Made by a program: the position numbers and the translations under genes. Below the pieces are notes generated by a model that made no database searches, was not told where the DNA came from, and saw only the letters and a list, made by a program, of their open reading frames with translations. Below, in pieces: positions 1 to 8,384 of a stretch of DNA of 56,804 bases. This DNA comes from Clostridia bacterium (GTDB lineage Bacteria; Bacillota; Clostridia; Christensenellales; Borkfalkiaceae). The stretch lies in assembly GCA_029066845.1 (NCBI GenBank), contig JAIEFR010000017.1, forward strand, positions 1 through 56,804, read 5' to 3'. Position 1 is the stretch's first letter; the number at the start of each line of letters is the position of its first letter.

Positions 1-33
1 ATGCAAACGCCGCCTTATTTGTATTATTTGTTT

Positions 34-681
34 TTATTTTGCCTGCACTACGCTTTGAACGTAGGTGAAAAATGCTTGGTCGCCCAAGGGCAACTTTTGA
101 GTGTAAGTGATATACACCGTTTCGGTTTTCAGTTGAATCCAGCCCGTGTACTGCGTGTTGTCAAAGTTTTCGTCCACGGAATAGTTAAGCGTGTAACCTT
201 CCAGCGGTTCGGTAGAAATTTCGCTAAGCTCATCAAAAGGATAAGTATAGTTTTTGTTTATTACTAAAATTATAGTTGATTTTTCAAAAAAACCGTCAAG
301 GTTAACTCGGTAATACAGTTTGTCACCACTTTCTTCATCATAGTACATTTTGATCTCAGACATAACACTATCCGATGAATCGACACTGAAAAACTGCGAA
401 TCAGCATTTAATTCATCAATAGCTGAAATACGAGAAACAATTTTATCTTCAAAATACATTATCGGTTTTTTTGGAGCAAATATTACGGCAATGGTGATAA
501 CTGCGGCAAGCAGCACGCAAACCGCACAGGAAATGCACACCCAGAATTTACGGTTATACCTGTTCCTGGGCGGCAAGTCGCTTTGCTGAGCGATTGCTTT
601 GCAATATTCCTTATCGCTTTCCGAAAGCACCGAGGAGGCGTCCTCCTCCGCTTTCTGCTGTAAATATTTTTTAATGTCCAT
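34..681 (-). CDS. one-pass membrane protein, possible anti-sigma partner
   Basis: A 215-residue protein that I do not recognise as a named family. It has a charged, probably cytoplasmic N-terminus of about 44 residues, one strong membrane segment (about residues 46-68, FWVCISCAVCVLLAAVITIA), and a largely polar C-terminal domain of about 145 residues that would lie outside the cell. The start follows AAGG-TAATT-ATG, and the gene begins 7 bp after the stop of the secreted protease gene. It is the third gene of an operon led by an ECF sigma factor. A short cytoplasmic part, one helix and an external sensor domain fit an anti-sigma factor, but no zinc-binding anti-sigma motif is visible, so this role is inferred from topology and position only. 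Confidence 0.6.
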   Translation of the reverse strand: MDIKKYLQQKAEEDASSVLSESDKEYCKAIAQQSDLPPRNRYNRKFWVCISCAVCVLLAAVITIAVIFAPKKPIMYFEDKIVSRISAIDELNADSQFFSVDSSDSVMSEIKMYYDEESGDKLYYRVNLDGFFEKSTIILVINKNYTYPFDELSEISTEPLEGYTLNYSVDENFDNTQYTGWIQLKTETVYITYTQKLPLGDQAFFTYVQSVVQAK

Positions 682-688
682 AATTACC

Positions 689-1867
689 TTAATGAATATT
701 GACTTTATAAGCCGAAACTATGTTCGTGCAATATTCTATGTTAAAATAGGCGGTTGTAGGGTCACCCCACCCTGTCGTAACGTTGATATATTTATAATCG
801 CTTACTGAACCGTCGCTGTGGGTATATTTTACGTTCCTGTACCCGAACCCGGGCATTACGTGATTACCTTGCGAAATCTGATAAGAAATTTCGGCGTAAG
901 TTGACTTTTCGTGTATATTGCAAACGGTATACGTATTCAAAAACAGCACCAAGGGATTGCCGCCGTTTATGCACGATTTAACGGAATCATAGCTGAGTTT
1001 GCCGCCGCTCTTTAATGAAGTGAAATCGCAGCTTAACCCTTTGTCCGAGCAGTATTTTTTCATACCGCTCTTAAATCCGTCTTCGGATATGCCATTTGCA
1101 CTGCCGCCCATATAAGAATACAGAGTGCTTATCATATTATTTACGTATTCGTCGGCATAATAATATAAAAATAATTCGCCGTTTGAAATACCCGCCGTGT
1201 GATTGGGAATTAAATCTTCGTAATACCTATCGTAATAACCGATTAAATTTCCGCCCGCGACAGCCGCGCAACCACCGGTCCAGCCATTGTTGCTGAATCT
1301 CGGCTGACCGTAGCACAAATCCTTTACGTCGTACGAACGCGATACGTATTCTACTCTTACCGTCTTATATTCCAAATTGGCGTTGGTGTCGGTTTGATAG
1401 AAAAACGCGTCCTCGCGCAGTGCGTCGAGCGACTCTTCCGAAATGGGCGCGGAAGTCGCAATATCGCAAATAGTGCCGTCAACGCTCTTTAAATAGGTCA
1501 TCGTGTAGGCGTAAACGCACAGCTCGCCCTCCGCCACTTCCGCGTAGGGGCTTGCCGCCAACTTGACGAATTCCTGCGCTACGTAGTTGCCGTCGTCGCA
1601 GATAACTATTGCATAGCCCTCGCCGCAAGCCGTATGGAAGGAATACACGCAGCCCATATTTTCCAGGTTCAAATCGTACAGCGGAGTGCGCTGAGTGACT
1701 ATCGAAGTGCCTATCACCTCGTCCTCTTCCAGAATGGCGTTTGCCGTCTGCTGAAAGCATAAATCACATTCTTCCAGATTGACGTCCGCAAAAGCCGTAA
1801 CTCCGCCGCCGACTGCGCCAGCCGACAATACAAGTGCCAAACAAGCAGTTAAAATTTTCTTTTTCAT
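689..1867 (-). CDS. secreted papain-like (C39/C10-like) cysteine protease
   Basis: A 392-residue exported protein. Residues 1-27 form a signal peptide (KKK, then a hydrophobic core ending near AFA). A pro-region of roughly 150 residues follows. The C-terminal half carries a probable papain-fold active site: the catalytic Cys in GWTGGCAAVAGGNLIGYYD, and a His in GNHVMPGFGY followed by INVTTGWGD, which supplies the usual downstream Asn/Trp block. This order (Cys, His, Asn/Asp) matches C39-like and C10-like peptidases. The start is set by GAGGTG six bases upstream of ATG. It lies between an ECF sigma factor gene (46 bp gap) and a membrane protein gene (7 bp gap), which suggests an envelope-responsive secreted enzyme. 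The exact MEROPS family and the substrate are unknown. Confidence 0.7.
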   Translation of the reverse strand: MKKKILTACLALVLSAGAVGGGVTAFADVNLEECDLCFQQTANAILEEDEVIGTSIVTQRTPLYDLNLENMGCVYSFHTACGEGYAIVICDDGNYVAQEFVKLAASPYAEVAEGELCVYAYTMTYLKSVDGTICDIATSAPISEESLDALREDAFFYQTDTNANLEYKTVRVEYVSRSYDVKDLCYGQPRFSNNGWTGGCAAVAGGNLIGYYDRYYEDLIPNHTAGISNGELFLYYYADEYVNNMISTLYSYMGGSANGISEDGFKSGMKKYCSDKGLSCDFTSLKSGGKLSYDSVKSCINGGNPLVLFLNTYTVCNIHEKSTYAEISYQISQGNHVMPGFGYRNVKYTHSDGSVSDYKYINVTTGWGDPTTAYFNIEYCTNIVSAYKVNIH

Positions 1868-1912
1868 TAGTACACCTCACATTTTTTTGTAACATATAGA
1901 CAACGGTTACAA

Positions 1913-2425
1913 TTAAAATGTGACGTATTGTTTTAAAACTTGTCTTGCGCGGAATGCCCTTTGACGGGCGGTTGCGGGATTGATTTTGAACATTTTAGCT
2001 ATTTGTTTGTAGCCGATATTGTAATAATATCTCAGAACGAGTATCTGGCAGTCGCTTTCCCTCAATTTGTGGAGCGCGTCCTTTACCATTATTTCATTGA
2101 CCTTATCGGAAAAATTTCTGTTATCCAGAATTTCTTCTATTAACGGTGCGGTACGCTTTTCCTTTTTCAGTATAGTAAGGACGTAGTTATCGGCAACTTT
2201 GTTGAGCCAAGCGCCGGGTTTGTCGATGAAATAATCGGGCAAGTTGGAATAAATCTTATAAGTAAAGACGTCGTGCGCCCAATCTTCCACTTCCTGATCG
2301 TTTCTGAATGCTATGGAAAGATGTATTCTTATTGTTTCGATGCAATACTTTGATAAAATTTCGATAGCGTAGCTGTCATTCTTTTTTGCTTGCGCAATCA
2401 AAGCATTAAATTGAACGTTATCCAT
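1913..2425 (-). CDS. ECF-type RNA polymerase sigma factor
   Basis: A 170-residue sigma-70 family protein of ECF size. The sigma-2 region spans about residues 15-85 and includes the WAHDVFTYKIYSNL helix, equivalent to the core-binding DxxQE(V/A)F segment. The sigma-4 region spans about residues 110-168 with the helix-turn-helix VLRYYYNIGYKQIAKMF and INPATARQRAFRARQVL. It should direct core polymerase to a small regulon, most simply its own operon with the downstream protease and membrane protein. The promoter is a good housekeeping one (TTGAAA, 17 bp, TATAAT), and the 86-nt leader holds two strong hairpins, so control may act on the leader. No clear Shine-Dalgarno sequence precedes the ATG, unlike most genes here. 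Confidence 0.85.
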   Translation of the reverse strand: MDNVQFNALIAQAKKNDSYAIEILSKYCIETIRIHLSIAFRNDQEVEDWAHDVFTYKIYSNLPDYFIDKPGAWLNKVADNYVLTILKKEKRTAPLIEEILDNRNFSDKVNEIMVKDALHKLRESDCQILVLRYYYNIGYKQIAKMFKINPATARQRAFRARQVLKQYVTF

Positions 2426-2511
2426 AATCTTTCGTAATCACTGATAATTATTTTAGGTAGCAGCGGAGCTGCTACCTGTTTCTGTTAGCGTCCTATAGCT
2501 AACAGAATTCT
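2426..2511 (-). promoter_or_regulatory. structured 5' leader of the sigma factor gene
   Basis: In the minus-strand transcript a first hairpin pairs TTCTGTTAGC with GCTAACAGAA (plus coordinates 2480-2489 and 2498-2507). A second pairs GGTAGCAGC with GCTGCTACC around a 3-nt loop (2456-2476). The second stem is followed by TAAAATAATTAT, not by a clean U-run, so it is at best an imperfect terminator. Outside the hairpins, the AT-rich blocks at about 2447-2457 and 2509-2523 are also near-complementary (12 of 13 positions). The function is unknown. Confidence 0.6.
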
Positions 2512-2517
2512 AAAATT

Positions 2518-2546
2518 ATTATAGTGCGTTTACGAAGTTTTTTCAA
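2518..2546 (-). promoter_or_regulatory. promoter of the sigma factor operon
   Basis: The minus strand reads TTGAAA (plus 2541-2546), a 17-bp spacer, then TATAAT (plus 2518-2523). Transcription should start near 2511. The -35 box overlaps nothing coding and sits 7 bp from the end of the preceding minus-strand gene. Confidence 0.7.
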
Positions 2547-2552
2547 GACTTT

Positions 2553-2768
2553 TTATTCAATTTGATACTTTTTTTCGACATTTTTTATCCCGTATCTTTC
2601 AAAGCCCTTCCAAAAATCCAAAATTTCCAGGCAATCGACGTATGCAGTTATTTCGCCGTTTATAAAGCCGTCGGCGGTGCGGTATTTGGTCAGCTCGTCA
2701 AGTGACGAAATCAAATACTCGGCTAAATAGGTCAAAAGTTCTTCTTCGGATAAAAATTTTTTCGTCAC
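2553..2768 (-). CDS. hypothetical small acidic protein
   Basis: A 71-residue protein with no recognised family. It is predicted to be mostly helical and acidic (LSEEELLTYLAEYLISSLDEL near the N-terminus), with no signal peptide or membrane segment. The start is a GTG preceded by GAGGG at five to six bases. It is transcribed toward the sigma factor operon, but a separate promoter lies between them, so it is probably a single-gene unit. The divergent upstream neighbour is another small unknown protein, with a hairpin between them. Confidence 0.6.
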   Translation of the reverse strand: MTKKFLSEEELLTYLAEYLISSLDELTKYRTADGFINGEITAYVDCLEILDFWKGFERYGIKNVEKKYQIE

Positions 2769-2811
2769 GGCGTCCCTCTATACGAAAATATAATAATAGA
2801 AAAATAAAGTA

Positions 2812-2838
2812 AAAAACCGTCACATTTTGACGGTTTTT
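2812..2838. terminator. terminator-like hairpin between two divergent genes
   Basis: A perfect 11-bp stem (AAAAACCGTCA / TGACGGTTTTT) encloses a 5-nt loop. It has a T-run on the right in the plus strand and one on the left in the minus strand, so it resembles a bidirectional intrinsic terminator. It lies between two divergent start regions, where no terminator is expected, and its right arm contains the -35 box of the plus-strand gene. Confidence 0.6.
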
Positions 2839-2855
2839 GTCGTCTGTATTATATT
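2827..2855 (+). promoter_or_regulatory. promoter for the small plus-strand gene
   Basis: TTGACG (2827-2832), a 17-bp spacer and TATATT (2850-2855). The expected start point near 2862 leaves only about 7 nt before the ATG at 2869, and there is no Shine-Dalgarno sequence, so the message would be close to leaderless. Confidence 0.5.
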
Positions 2856-2868
2856 AGTATGTTAGCAA

Positions 2869-3213
2869 ATGAATGAAACGGGCAAGAGAGAAAAGGAAAT
2901 AGAATCGCAGTTGAAAAAGGGCGATAAGGTTTATACGGCGGCATTCAATATGATGGTGCCGATTTATAAATTTATCGATTACGCGGATAAAACCAACCAC
3001 TGCTACGTTATCAGTCTGATTTATAACAGGTCGGTCAACCGCTATACAATCAGAAAGATTACCTTTCTTGCCAGTATGAGCGACAGCACCCTGAAGCGCA
3101 ACAGAAAAAAGTACGTGGAGTGCTTCGATTACTGCCTGAACGAATTGAACGAGGACGCGTTGAACGGCGCCGCGCAGATGGAAATTGCCCCGTCCAAAGA
3201 TGAAAACGAATGA
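2869..3213 (+). CDS. hypothetical protein, possible helix-turn-helix
   Basis: A 114-residue soluble protein with no recognised family. The segment around residues 60-90 (YTIRKITFLASMSDSTLKRN) has the pattern of a helix-turn-helix, with a short turn at MSDS and a following helix that continues into KKYVECFDYCLNEL. This resembles the DNA-binding segment of small sigma-like or phage late-gene activators, but the match is weak and no function is assigned. There is no ribosome binding site, and the promoter lies 13 bp before the start. A strong terminator-like hairpin shared with the convergent capD-type gene follows. Confidence 0.6.
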   Translation: MNETGKREKEIESQLKKGDKVYTAAFNMMVPIYKFIDYADKTNHCYVISLIYNRSVNRYTIRKITFLASMSDSTLKRNRKKYVECFDYCLNELNEDALNGAAQMEIAPSKDENE

Positions 3214-3223
3214 AAAAGAAAAT

Positions 3224-3250
3224 GCGGCGGCTTCGGAATGAAGCCGCCGC
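3224..3250. terminator. bidirectional terminator
   Basis: An 11-bp stem GCGGCGGCTTC / GAAGCCGCCGC with loop GGAAT lies between convergent genes. The T-rich tail is better on the minus strand (ATTTTCTTTTTC), so it mainly ends the amino-sugar operon. Confidence 0.8.
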
Positions 3251-3273
3251 TTGAATGGCTTTTAAAGTGCCGT

Positions 3274-5100
3274 TTATTTGTTCTGTAAATCGGGTTTGTA
3301 CGTAGTGACAAGTTGGGATACGAGAATTTTCATTGCATCCGTTTCGTCGTATGCCGCCTTGTACAATTCGTCAAGCTTTTTCCACAAATTCTTTTCGTCA
3401 AGCTGAATGGGGTTTGCGATGTTGATAAGTCCGTTGGGCGTGGTCTGCATACCTTCCTCGTCCATCAGCCTTTCCTCGTACAGCTTTTCGCCGGGACGAA
3501 GCCCCGTGCACTTGATTTCTATATCTACGTTGGGTTCGAGTCCCGAAAGCTTTATGAGGTTGTAGGCGAGGTCGTATATCTTGACAGGCTCGCCCATATC
3601 CAGCACGAATATCTGTCCGCCCTGGGCGTACGCGCCCGCCTGCAACACGAGCGACACCGCCTCCGGTATGGTCATAAAGTATCTGATTATGTCCTTGTGC
3701 GTGACCGTGACGGGACCGCCTTCCGCAATCTGTCTTTCGAACAGCGGAATTACTGAGCCGTTGGAGCCGAGAACGTTGCCGAAGCGCACCGCCACGAATT
3801 TGGTGTGCTTGCTGTTTCTGCCTATGGTCTGGATAATCATTTCGCAGATACGCTTGGTTGCGCCCATAATATTTGTTGGGTTAACCGCCTTATCCGTAGA
3901 AATCTGGACGAACACCTTTACGCCGAATTTATCCGCACACTTTGCTACGTTGAGCGTACCGAAAACGTTGTTCTTTACAGCCTCGTTCGGGCTGGTTTCC
4001 ATTAAAGGCACGTGCTTGTGCGCCGCCGCATTGAACACGATGTCGGGGTGGTATTTTGTGAAGACGTCCTCCATCTTGCCCTTATCCCTTATGCTGGCAA
4101 TGAGTGCAAGCAGGTTGAGCGACGGGTGCTTTCTTTTGAGCTCCTGTTCGATGTCGTAGGCGTTGTTTTCGTAGATGTCCAGAATTATGAGTTGCTTGGG
4201 ATTATGCGTTGCTATCTGACGGCACAGCTCGCTGCCGATAGAGCCGCCGCCGCCCGTGACAAGAACAACCTGCCCTTCGATATATCCCATAATCTCGTCG
4301 AGGTTGACCTGAATCTGTTCCCTGCCGAGAAGGTCGGTAATGCGCACTTCGCGGAGAGCCGCAACGCTTGCTTCGCCGCTGACTATCTGATATATGCCGG
4401 GAAGCGTCTTGACCTTGCAGTCGGTGGTTTTGCATATCTCGTATATGCGCTTGACCTCCGCCTTGGTTGCAGACGGTATGGCAATGAGAATCTCCTCTAT
4501 CGCATACTTTTCCGCGCACTTTTTTATTTCTTCCGTAGTGCCTACTATCTTTACGTTACCTATGCGCTTGCCCACTTTGGCGACGTCGTCGTCGATTACG
4601 CATACGGGGTTGTAGTCTATTTTATCGGTGGTCTGAATTTCTCTTATTAGCGTGGCGCCCGCGTTACCGCCGCCTATAATCATCGCCCTGGTTTTGCCCC
4701 TGTTACGGCTGGTAACGGAGTATTTGATCATAATGTATATGCGCTTGGAATAGCGTATTGCAAGCACGAACGAGAAGAAAGTTATGGTGTAGACGAACTG
4801 CTGCCAGATGCCAACGAGGAACGGCGAATACGAACAGCCGATTGCAAACGTGAGCACGGCTACGCCGACAAGCTTGAGCGTATCGATAAGCCCGACCGTA
4901 TCGAACGTGAAATAGTACATTCTGAAAAGTATTAAAAACACGTAGGATGACGCCAGGTTCCCCAGATACCACCAAAGGATTTTAAGCGTCCATTCGAGGT
5001 TGCCTGCGAGCACGGCAATGAGCGCCGCCATTGTTATGGCCGCGAAATCGCACAGGGCGACGACTACTATTCCGTTTACGCCACTTCTTTTCTTTTTCAC
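3274..5100 (-). CDS. CapD/PglF-type membrane UDP-GlcNAc 4,6-dehydratase
   Basis: A 608-residue member of the long-form polysaccharide-biosynthesis NDP-sugar dehydratases. About four membrane helices occupy residues 9-130. A first Rossmann-like domain starts near residue 140 (AMIIGGGNAGATLIREI). The catalytic extended-SDR domain starts near residue 287 (VLVTGGGGSIGSELC) and contains STDKAVNPTNIMGATKR near residue 408, where Met and Lys replace the usual YxxxK, as in the UDP-GlcNAc 4,6-dehydratase subgroup. The expected reaction is UDP-GlcNAc to a 4-keto-6-deoxy sugar for bacillosamine-type or capsular glycans. The start is GTG after GGAGAGAGAA. It is the last gene behind glmM and glmS, so substrate supply and use are encoded together. 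The exact stereochemistry (C5 inverting or retaining) cannot be read here. Confidence 0.85.
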   Translation of the reverse strand: MKKKRSGVNGIVVVALCDFAAITMAALIAVLAGNLEWTLKILWWYLGNLASSYVFLILFRMYYFTFDTVGLIDTLKLVGVAVLTFAIGCSYSPFLVGIWQQFVYTITFFSFVLAIRYSKRIYIMIKYSVTSRNRGKTRAMIIGGGNAGATLIREIQTTDKIDYNPVCVIDDDVAKVGKRIGNVKIVGTTEEIKKCAEKYAIEEILIAIPSATKAEVKRIYEICKTTDCKVKTLPGIYQIVSGEASVAALREVRITDLLGREQIQVNLDEIMGYIEGQVVLVTGGGGSIGSELCRQIATHNPKQLIILDIYENNAYDIEQELKRKHPSLNLLALIASIRDKGKMEDVFTKYHPDIVFNAAAHKHVPLMETSPNEAVKNNVFGTLNVAKCADKFGVKVFVQISTDKAVNPTNIMGATKRICEMIIQTIGRNSKHTKFVAVRFGNVLGSNGSVIPLFERQIAEGGPVTVTHKDIIRYFMTIPEAVSLVLQAGAYAQGGQIFVLDMGEPVKIYDLAYNLIKLSGLEPNVDIEIKCTGLRPGEKLYEERLMDEEGMQTTPNGLINIANPIQLDEKNLWKKLDELYKAAYDETDAMKILVSQLVTTYKPDLQNK

Positions 5101-5144
5101 TTCTCTCTCCGTAATTTATGCTGTGTAAAAAATTTTTATAATTA

Positions 5145-6980
5145 TTACTCGACGGCAACGCACTTTGCGAGGTTGCGGGGCATATCCACGTCAAGCCCCT
5201 TGGTCACGCTTACGTAATAGCTTAAAAGCTGCAAAGGTATTACCGCAAGACTTGCGGCAAACAGGGGGTCGGTCTCAGGAACGTATACCGTGAAATCTGC
5301 GTTCTTTTCAATCGAATAGTTACCGCTTGACGTGACGCCCATAATATAGGCTCCGCGCGATTTTACCTCGACCAGATTACTTACCGACTTTTCGACGAGC
5401 GCGGGCTGGGTGATAAGACCTATTACAAGCGTGCCTTCCTCGATAAGGCTTATGGTGCCGTGCTTGAGCTCGCCCGCCGCGTATGCCTCCGAATGGATAT
5501 AGCTTATCTCTTTAAGCTTTAAGCTGCCCTCCAGACTTACTGCGTAATCTATTCCCCTGCCGATAAAGAAGACGTCCTTCCTGTTCGCGATTTTGGTTGC
5601 GAACCATTTCAGGCTTTCGTCGTCGGAAAGTATCTTCTCTATTCCGGTCGGAATTGCAAGCATATCTGCAATGAGCGCGGCGTATCTGCCGTCGTCTATT
5701 TGTCCTCTCACCTTGGCAAGCTGGGTAGCCAGCACGTACGCAACGATGAGCTGTGCGCTGTACGCCTTGGTGGTTGCAACCGAAATTTCAGGTCCCGCCT
5801 TGGTGTATAGCACCGCGTCCGCCTCCCTTGCAATGGACGAGCCGAGCACGTTGACTATGGCAAGCGTCTTTACCCCGCTCTCCTTTGCGCCGCGGAGCGC
5901 CGCAAGTGTGTCCGCAGTTTCACCCGACTGACTTATAACTATAAGCAAATCGTTCTTATTGAAAATGGGATTTCTGTATCTGAACTCGGAAGCGACGTCC
6001 ACGTGAACGGGCACGCGGGCAAGCTCCTCGATGACGTATTTTGCTACCACGCCGACGTGATAAGCCGAGCCGCAAGCGGCAATCTGAATATTTTCTATCT
6101 TGGCAAGCTGGGCGTCGGTCAGTCCCGCTTCGCCCAAATCTATCTTGCCGTCCTTTATAAACGAGTTGATGGTATTGGTAACGACTGCGGGCTGTTCGTG
6201 CATCTCCTTCATCATAAAGTGCGCGTAGCCGCCCTTTTCAGCCGCTTCGACGTCCCAGTCGATTGTCTTGGTCTTCTTTTTGATAACCTTTCTGTCAACG
6301 TTGTAGAAGGTTGCCTTGCCCTTCTCGAGGCGCGCAATCTCCATATTGTCCACATAGTAAATACTGCGCGTATATTTTAAGATTGCAGGCACGTCGGAAG
6401 CGAGGAAGGTTCCCTCGTCGGTAACGCCGACAACCAGAGGGCTGTCCTTTCTTGCAACGTAGATTTCCTCGGGATAATCTTCGAACATTACGGCGATTGC
6501 GTAGGAGCCGCGCACGCGCAGGGTGAAGCTGACCATCGCCTCAACGGGGTTGTTCCATTTCTTGTAGTAATAGTCGATTATCTTGGTTGCGATTTCGGTA
6601 TCCGTTTCCGAATAGAACGTATAACCCTTGCCCAGGAGCTTTTCTTTAAGCTCCACGTAATTTTCGATTATGCCGTTGTGGACGGCTACTATCGAACGGT
6701 CGGCATTGTGGTGCGGGTGCGCGTTGGTAACCGAGGGCATACCGTGGGTTGCCCAGCGCGTGTGTCCTATGCCGCAGGTGCTCTTTAACGCCTTGCCGCC
6801 GTTAATCATATCGGAGAGCACGCGAAGCCTGCCCTTGGTCTTTACGACCTCGTGCTTACCGTCCGTCCCCTTTACGGCGACGCCTGCGGAATCGTATCCG
6901 CGGTATTCTAGTTTCGAAAGCCCGTCCAACAGAATGGGCGCAGCCTGTTTATTTCCGGTATATCCGACTATGCCGCACAT
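5145..6980 (-). CDS. glmS: glutamine-fructose-6-phosphate aminotransferase GlmS
   Basis: A 611-residue enzyme that makes glucosamine-6-phosphate from fructose-6-phosphate and glutamine, the first step of UDP-GlcNAc synthesis. The N-terminal class II glutaminase domain starts with the nucleophile Cys2 (MCGIVGYTGN) and contains GHTRWATHG. Two SIS sugar-isomerase domains follow (SQSGETADTLAALRGAKESG near residue 350; KLKEISYIHSEAYAAGELKHG near residue 490). The C-terminus DMPRNLAKCVAVE is the family signature, usually DxPRNLAKSVTVE. GGAGA precedes the ATG. The gene lies 17 bp after glmM, so there is no room for the glmS ribozyme that often controls this gene in Bacillota. Confidence 0.97.
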   Translation of the reverse strand: MCGIVGYTGNKQAAPILLDGLSKLEYRGYDSAGVAVKGTDGKHEVVKTKGRLRVLSDMINGGKALKSTCGIGHTRWATHGMPSVTNAHPHHNADRSIVAVHNGIIENYVELKEKLLGKGYTFYSETDTEIATKIIDYYYKKWNNPVEAMVSFTLRVRGSYAIAVMFEDYPEEIYVARKDSPLVVGVTDEGTFLASDVPAILKYTRSIYYVDNMEIARLEKGKATFYNVDRKVIKKKTKTIDWDVEAAEKGGYAHFMMKEMHEQPAVVTNTINSFIKDGKIDLGEAGLTDAQLAKIENIQIAACGSAYHVGVVAKYVIEELARVPVHVDVASEFRYRNPIFNKNDLLIVISQSGETADTLAALRGAKESGVKTLAIVNVLGSSIAREADAVLYTKAGPEISVATTKAYSAQLIVAYVLATQLAKVRGQIDDGRYAALIADMLAIPTGIEKILSDDESLKWFATKIANRKDVFFIGRGIDYAVSLEGSLKLKEISYIHSEAYAAGELKHGTISLIEEGTLVIGLITQPALVEKSVSNLVEVKSRGAYIMGVTSSGNYSIEKNADFTVYVPETDPLFAASLAVIPLQLLSYYVSVTKGLDVDMPRNLAKCVAVE

Positions 6981-6997
6981 ATCTTAATTCTCCGAAT

Positions 6998-8380
6998 TCA
7001 ATCCTTTCTTTCGTAGCCCCTTGCTCTTATCACGGCTACTACACTCTCTGCAAGCTCCTTGCACTCGGCCTGGGTTTCAGCCTCTACCATTACCCTGACC
7101 AGCGGTTCGGTGCCCGATTCTCTGACGAGTATCCTGCCGCTGTTGCCCAGTTTTTGCTCCACGCGCTTTACCGCCGCGCGCACCTCTTCGTCCGCCTGCG
7201 CCTTAACCTTGTCGTAAACCTTTACGTTTATAAGCACCTGCGGATATTCCTTTACGGGCTCGGCGAGGGCCGAAAGCTTAGCCTTTTTAGCAAGCATAAC
7301 TTCCAGAATTTTGAGGCTGGTTAAAATGCCGTCGCCCGTAGTTGCGTACTTTGAAAAAATTATGTGTCCCGACTGTTCGCCGCCCAGCCTGTTGCCGTGG
7401 GCGTTCATATATTCGTGCACGTATTTATCGCCGACTGCGGTCTTTACGTAATCTATTCCGATCTGGTCAAAAGCTTTATACAGCCCGAAGTTGGACATTA
7501 CCGTGGTTACGACCGTATTGGTGACGAGCTTGCCGCGCTCCTTCATATATCTGCCGTAGATATACAAAATCTTGTCGCCGTTTACGACCTCGCCGTTTTC
7601 GTCCACGCAAAGGCATCTGTCCGCGTCGCCGTCGTAGGCAAAGCCGACGTCCAGCCCCTTTTCCTTTACAAGTCTGCACAGTCCCTCGATATGAGTCGAA
7701 CCTGCGTTTTCGTTTATGTTGAAGCCGTTGGGCTGGGCGTTTATAATCACCGTGGTTGCGCCGAGCGCGTCGAACACGCTCTTTGCGATATTCCAGCTCG
7801 AGCCGTTTGCACAGTCAAGCCCGACCTTCATTCCCCTGAACGAATAGACGCCCAGCGAAATGAGATAGGCGATATATCTGTTTCTTCCCTCGGTATAGTC
7901 TACCGTGCAGCCGAGCTCCTTACCCGTTGCGTACTCAAGCTTGTCCGCGCCAAGCACGGGTTTGCCGTCTATATAGTCCTCTATGAGTGCAATGGTAGCT
8001 TCGTCGATCTTTTCGCCTTCGCGGCTGAAAAGCTTTATGCCGTTATCGTAGTAGGGATTGTGGCTTGCCGAAATCATTATGCCGCAGTCGAACCCCTCGG
8101 TACGGGTGATATACGCAACCGACGGCGTAGTGGTGACGTGCAGCATATACGCGTCCGCGCCCGAAGCAGTAAGCCCCGAGATAAGCGAATATTCGAACAT
8201 ATAGCTCGAACGGCGTGTATCCTTTCCTATGACCACTTTCGCGGGGGTATCGACTCCCGCTTCTCGCCTCTTCAGATTGAAATACCAGCCGAGAAATCTG
8301 CCGACCTTGTATGCGTGTTCGGCGGTCAGGGTGACGTTAGCCTCTCCCCTGAATCCGTCCGTTCCGAAATATCTGCCCAT
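6998..8380 (-). CDS. glmM: phosphoglucosamine mutase GlmM
   Basis: A 460-residue alpha-D-phosphohexomutase that converts glucosamine-6-phosphate to glucosamine-1-phosphate. The N-terminus GRYFGTDGFRGEAN is diagnostic. The phosphorylated catalytic serine lies in ISASHNPYYDNGIK near residue 105, the Mg-binding loop is DGDADRC near residue 250, and the substrate loop GGEQSGH and the C-terminal phosphate loop RESGTEPLVRVM are present. The length is normal. AAGGGA lies about eight bases before ATG. The gene sits 4 bp after the beta-helix acyltransferase-like gene and 17 bp before glmS in one operon. Confidence 0.97.
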   Translation of the reverse strand: MGRYFGTDGFRGEANVTLTAEHAYKVGRFLGWYFNLKRREAGVDTPAKVVIGKDTRRSSYMFEYSLISGLTASGADAYMLHVTTTPSVAYITRTEGFDCGIMISASHNPYYDNGIKLFSREGEKIDEATIALIEDYIDGKPVLGADKLEYATGKELGCTVDYTEGRNRYIAYLISLGVYSFRGMKVGLDCANGSSWNIAKSVFDALGATTVIINAQPNGFNINENAGSTHIEGLCRLVKEKGLDVGFAYDGDADRCLCVDENGEVVNGDKILYIYGRYMKERGKLVTNTVVTTVMSNFGLYKAFDQIGIDYVKTAVGDKYVHEYMNAHGNRLGGEQSGHIIFSKYATTGDGILTSLKILEVMLAKKAKLSALAEPVKEYPQVLINVKVYDKVKAQADEEVRAAVKRVEQKLGNSGRILVRESGTEPLVRVMVEAETQAECKELAESVVAVIRARGYERKD

Positions 8381-8384
8381 AAAA

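Noticed and set aside
6981-6997. glmS ribozyme before glmS
   Set aside because: Only 17 bp separate glmM and glmS, too little for the ribozyme, and no ribozyme core is visible upstream of the operon.
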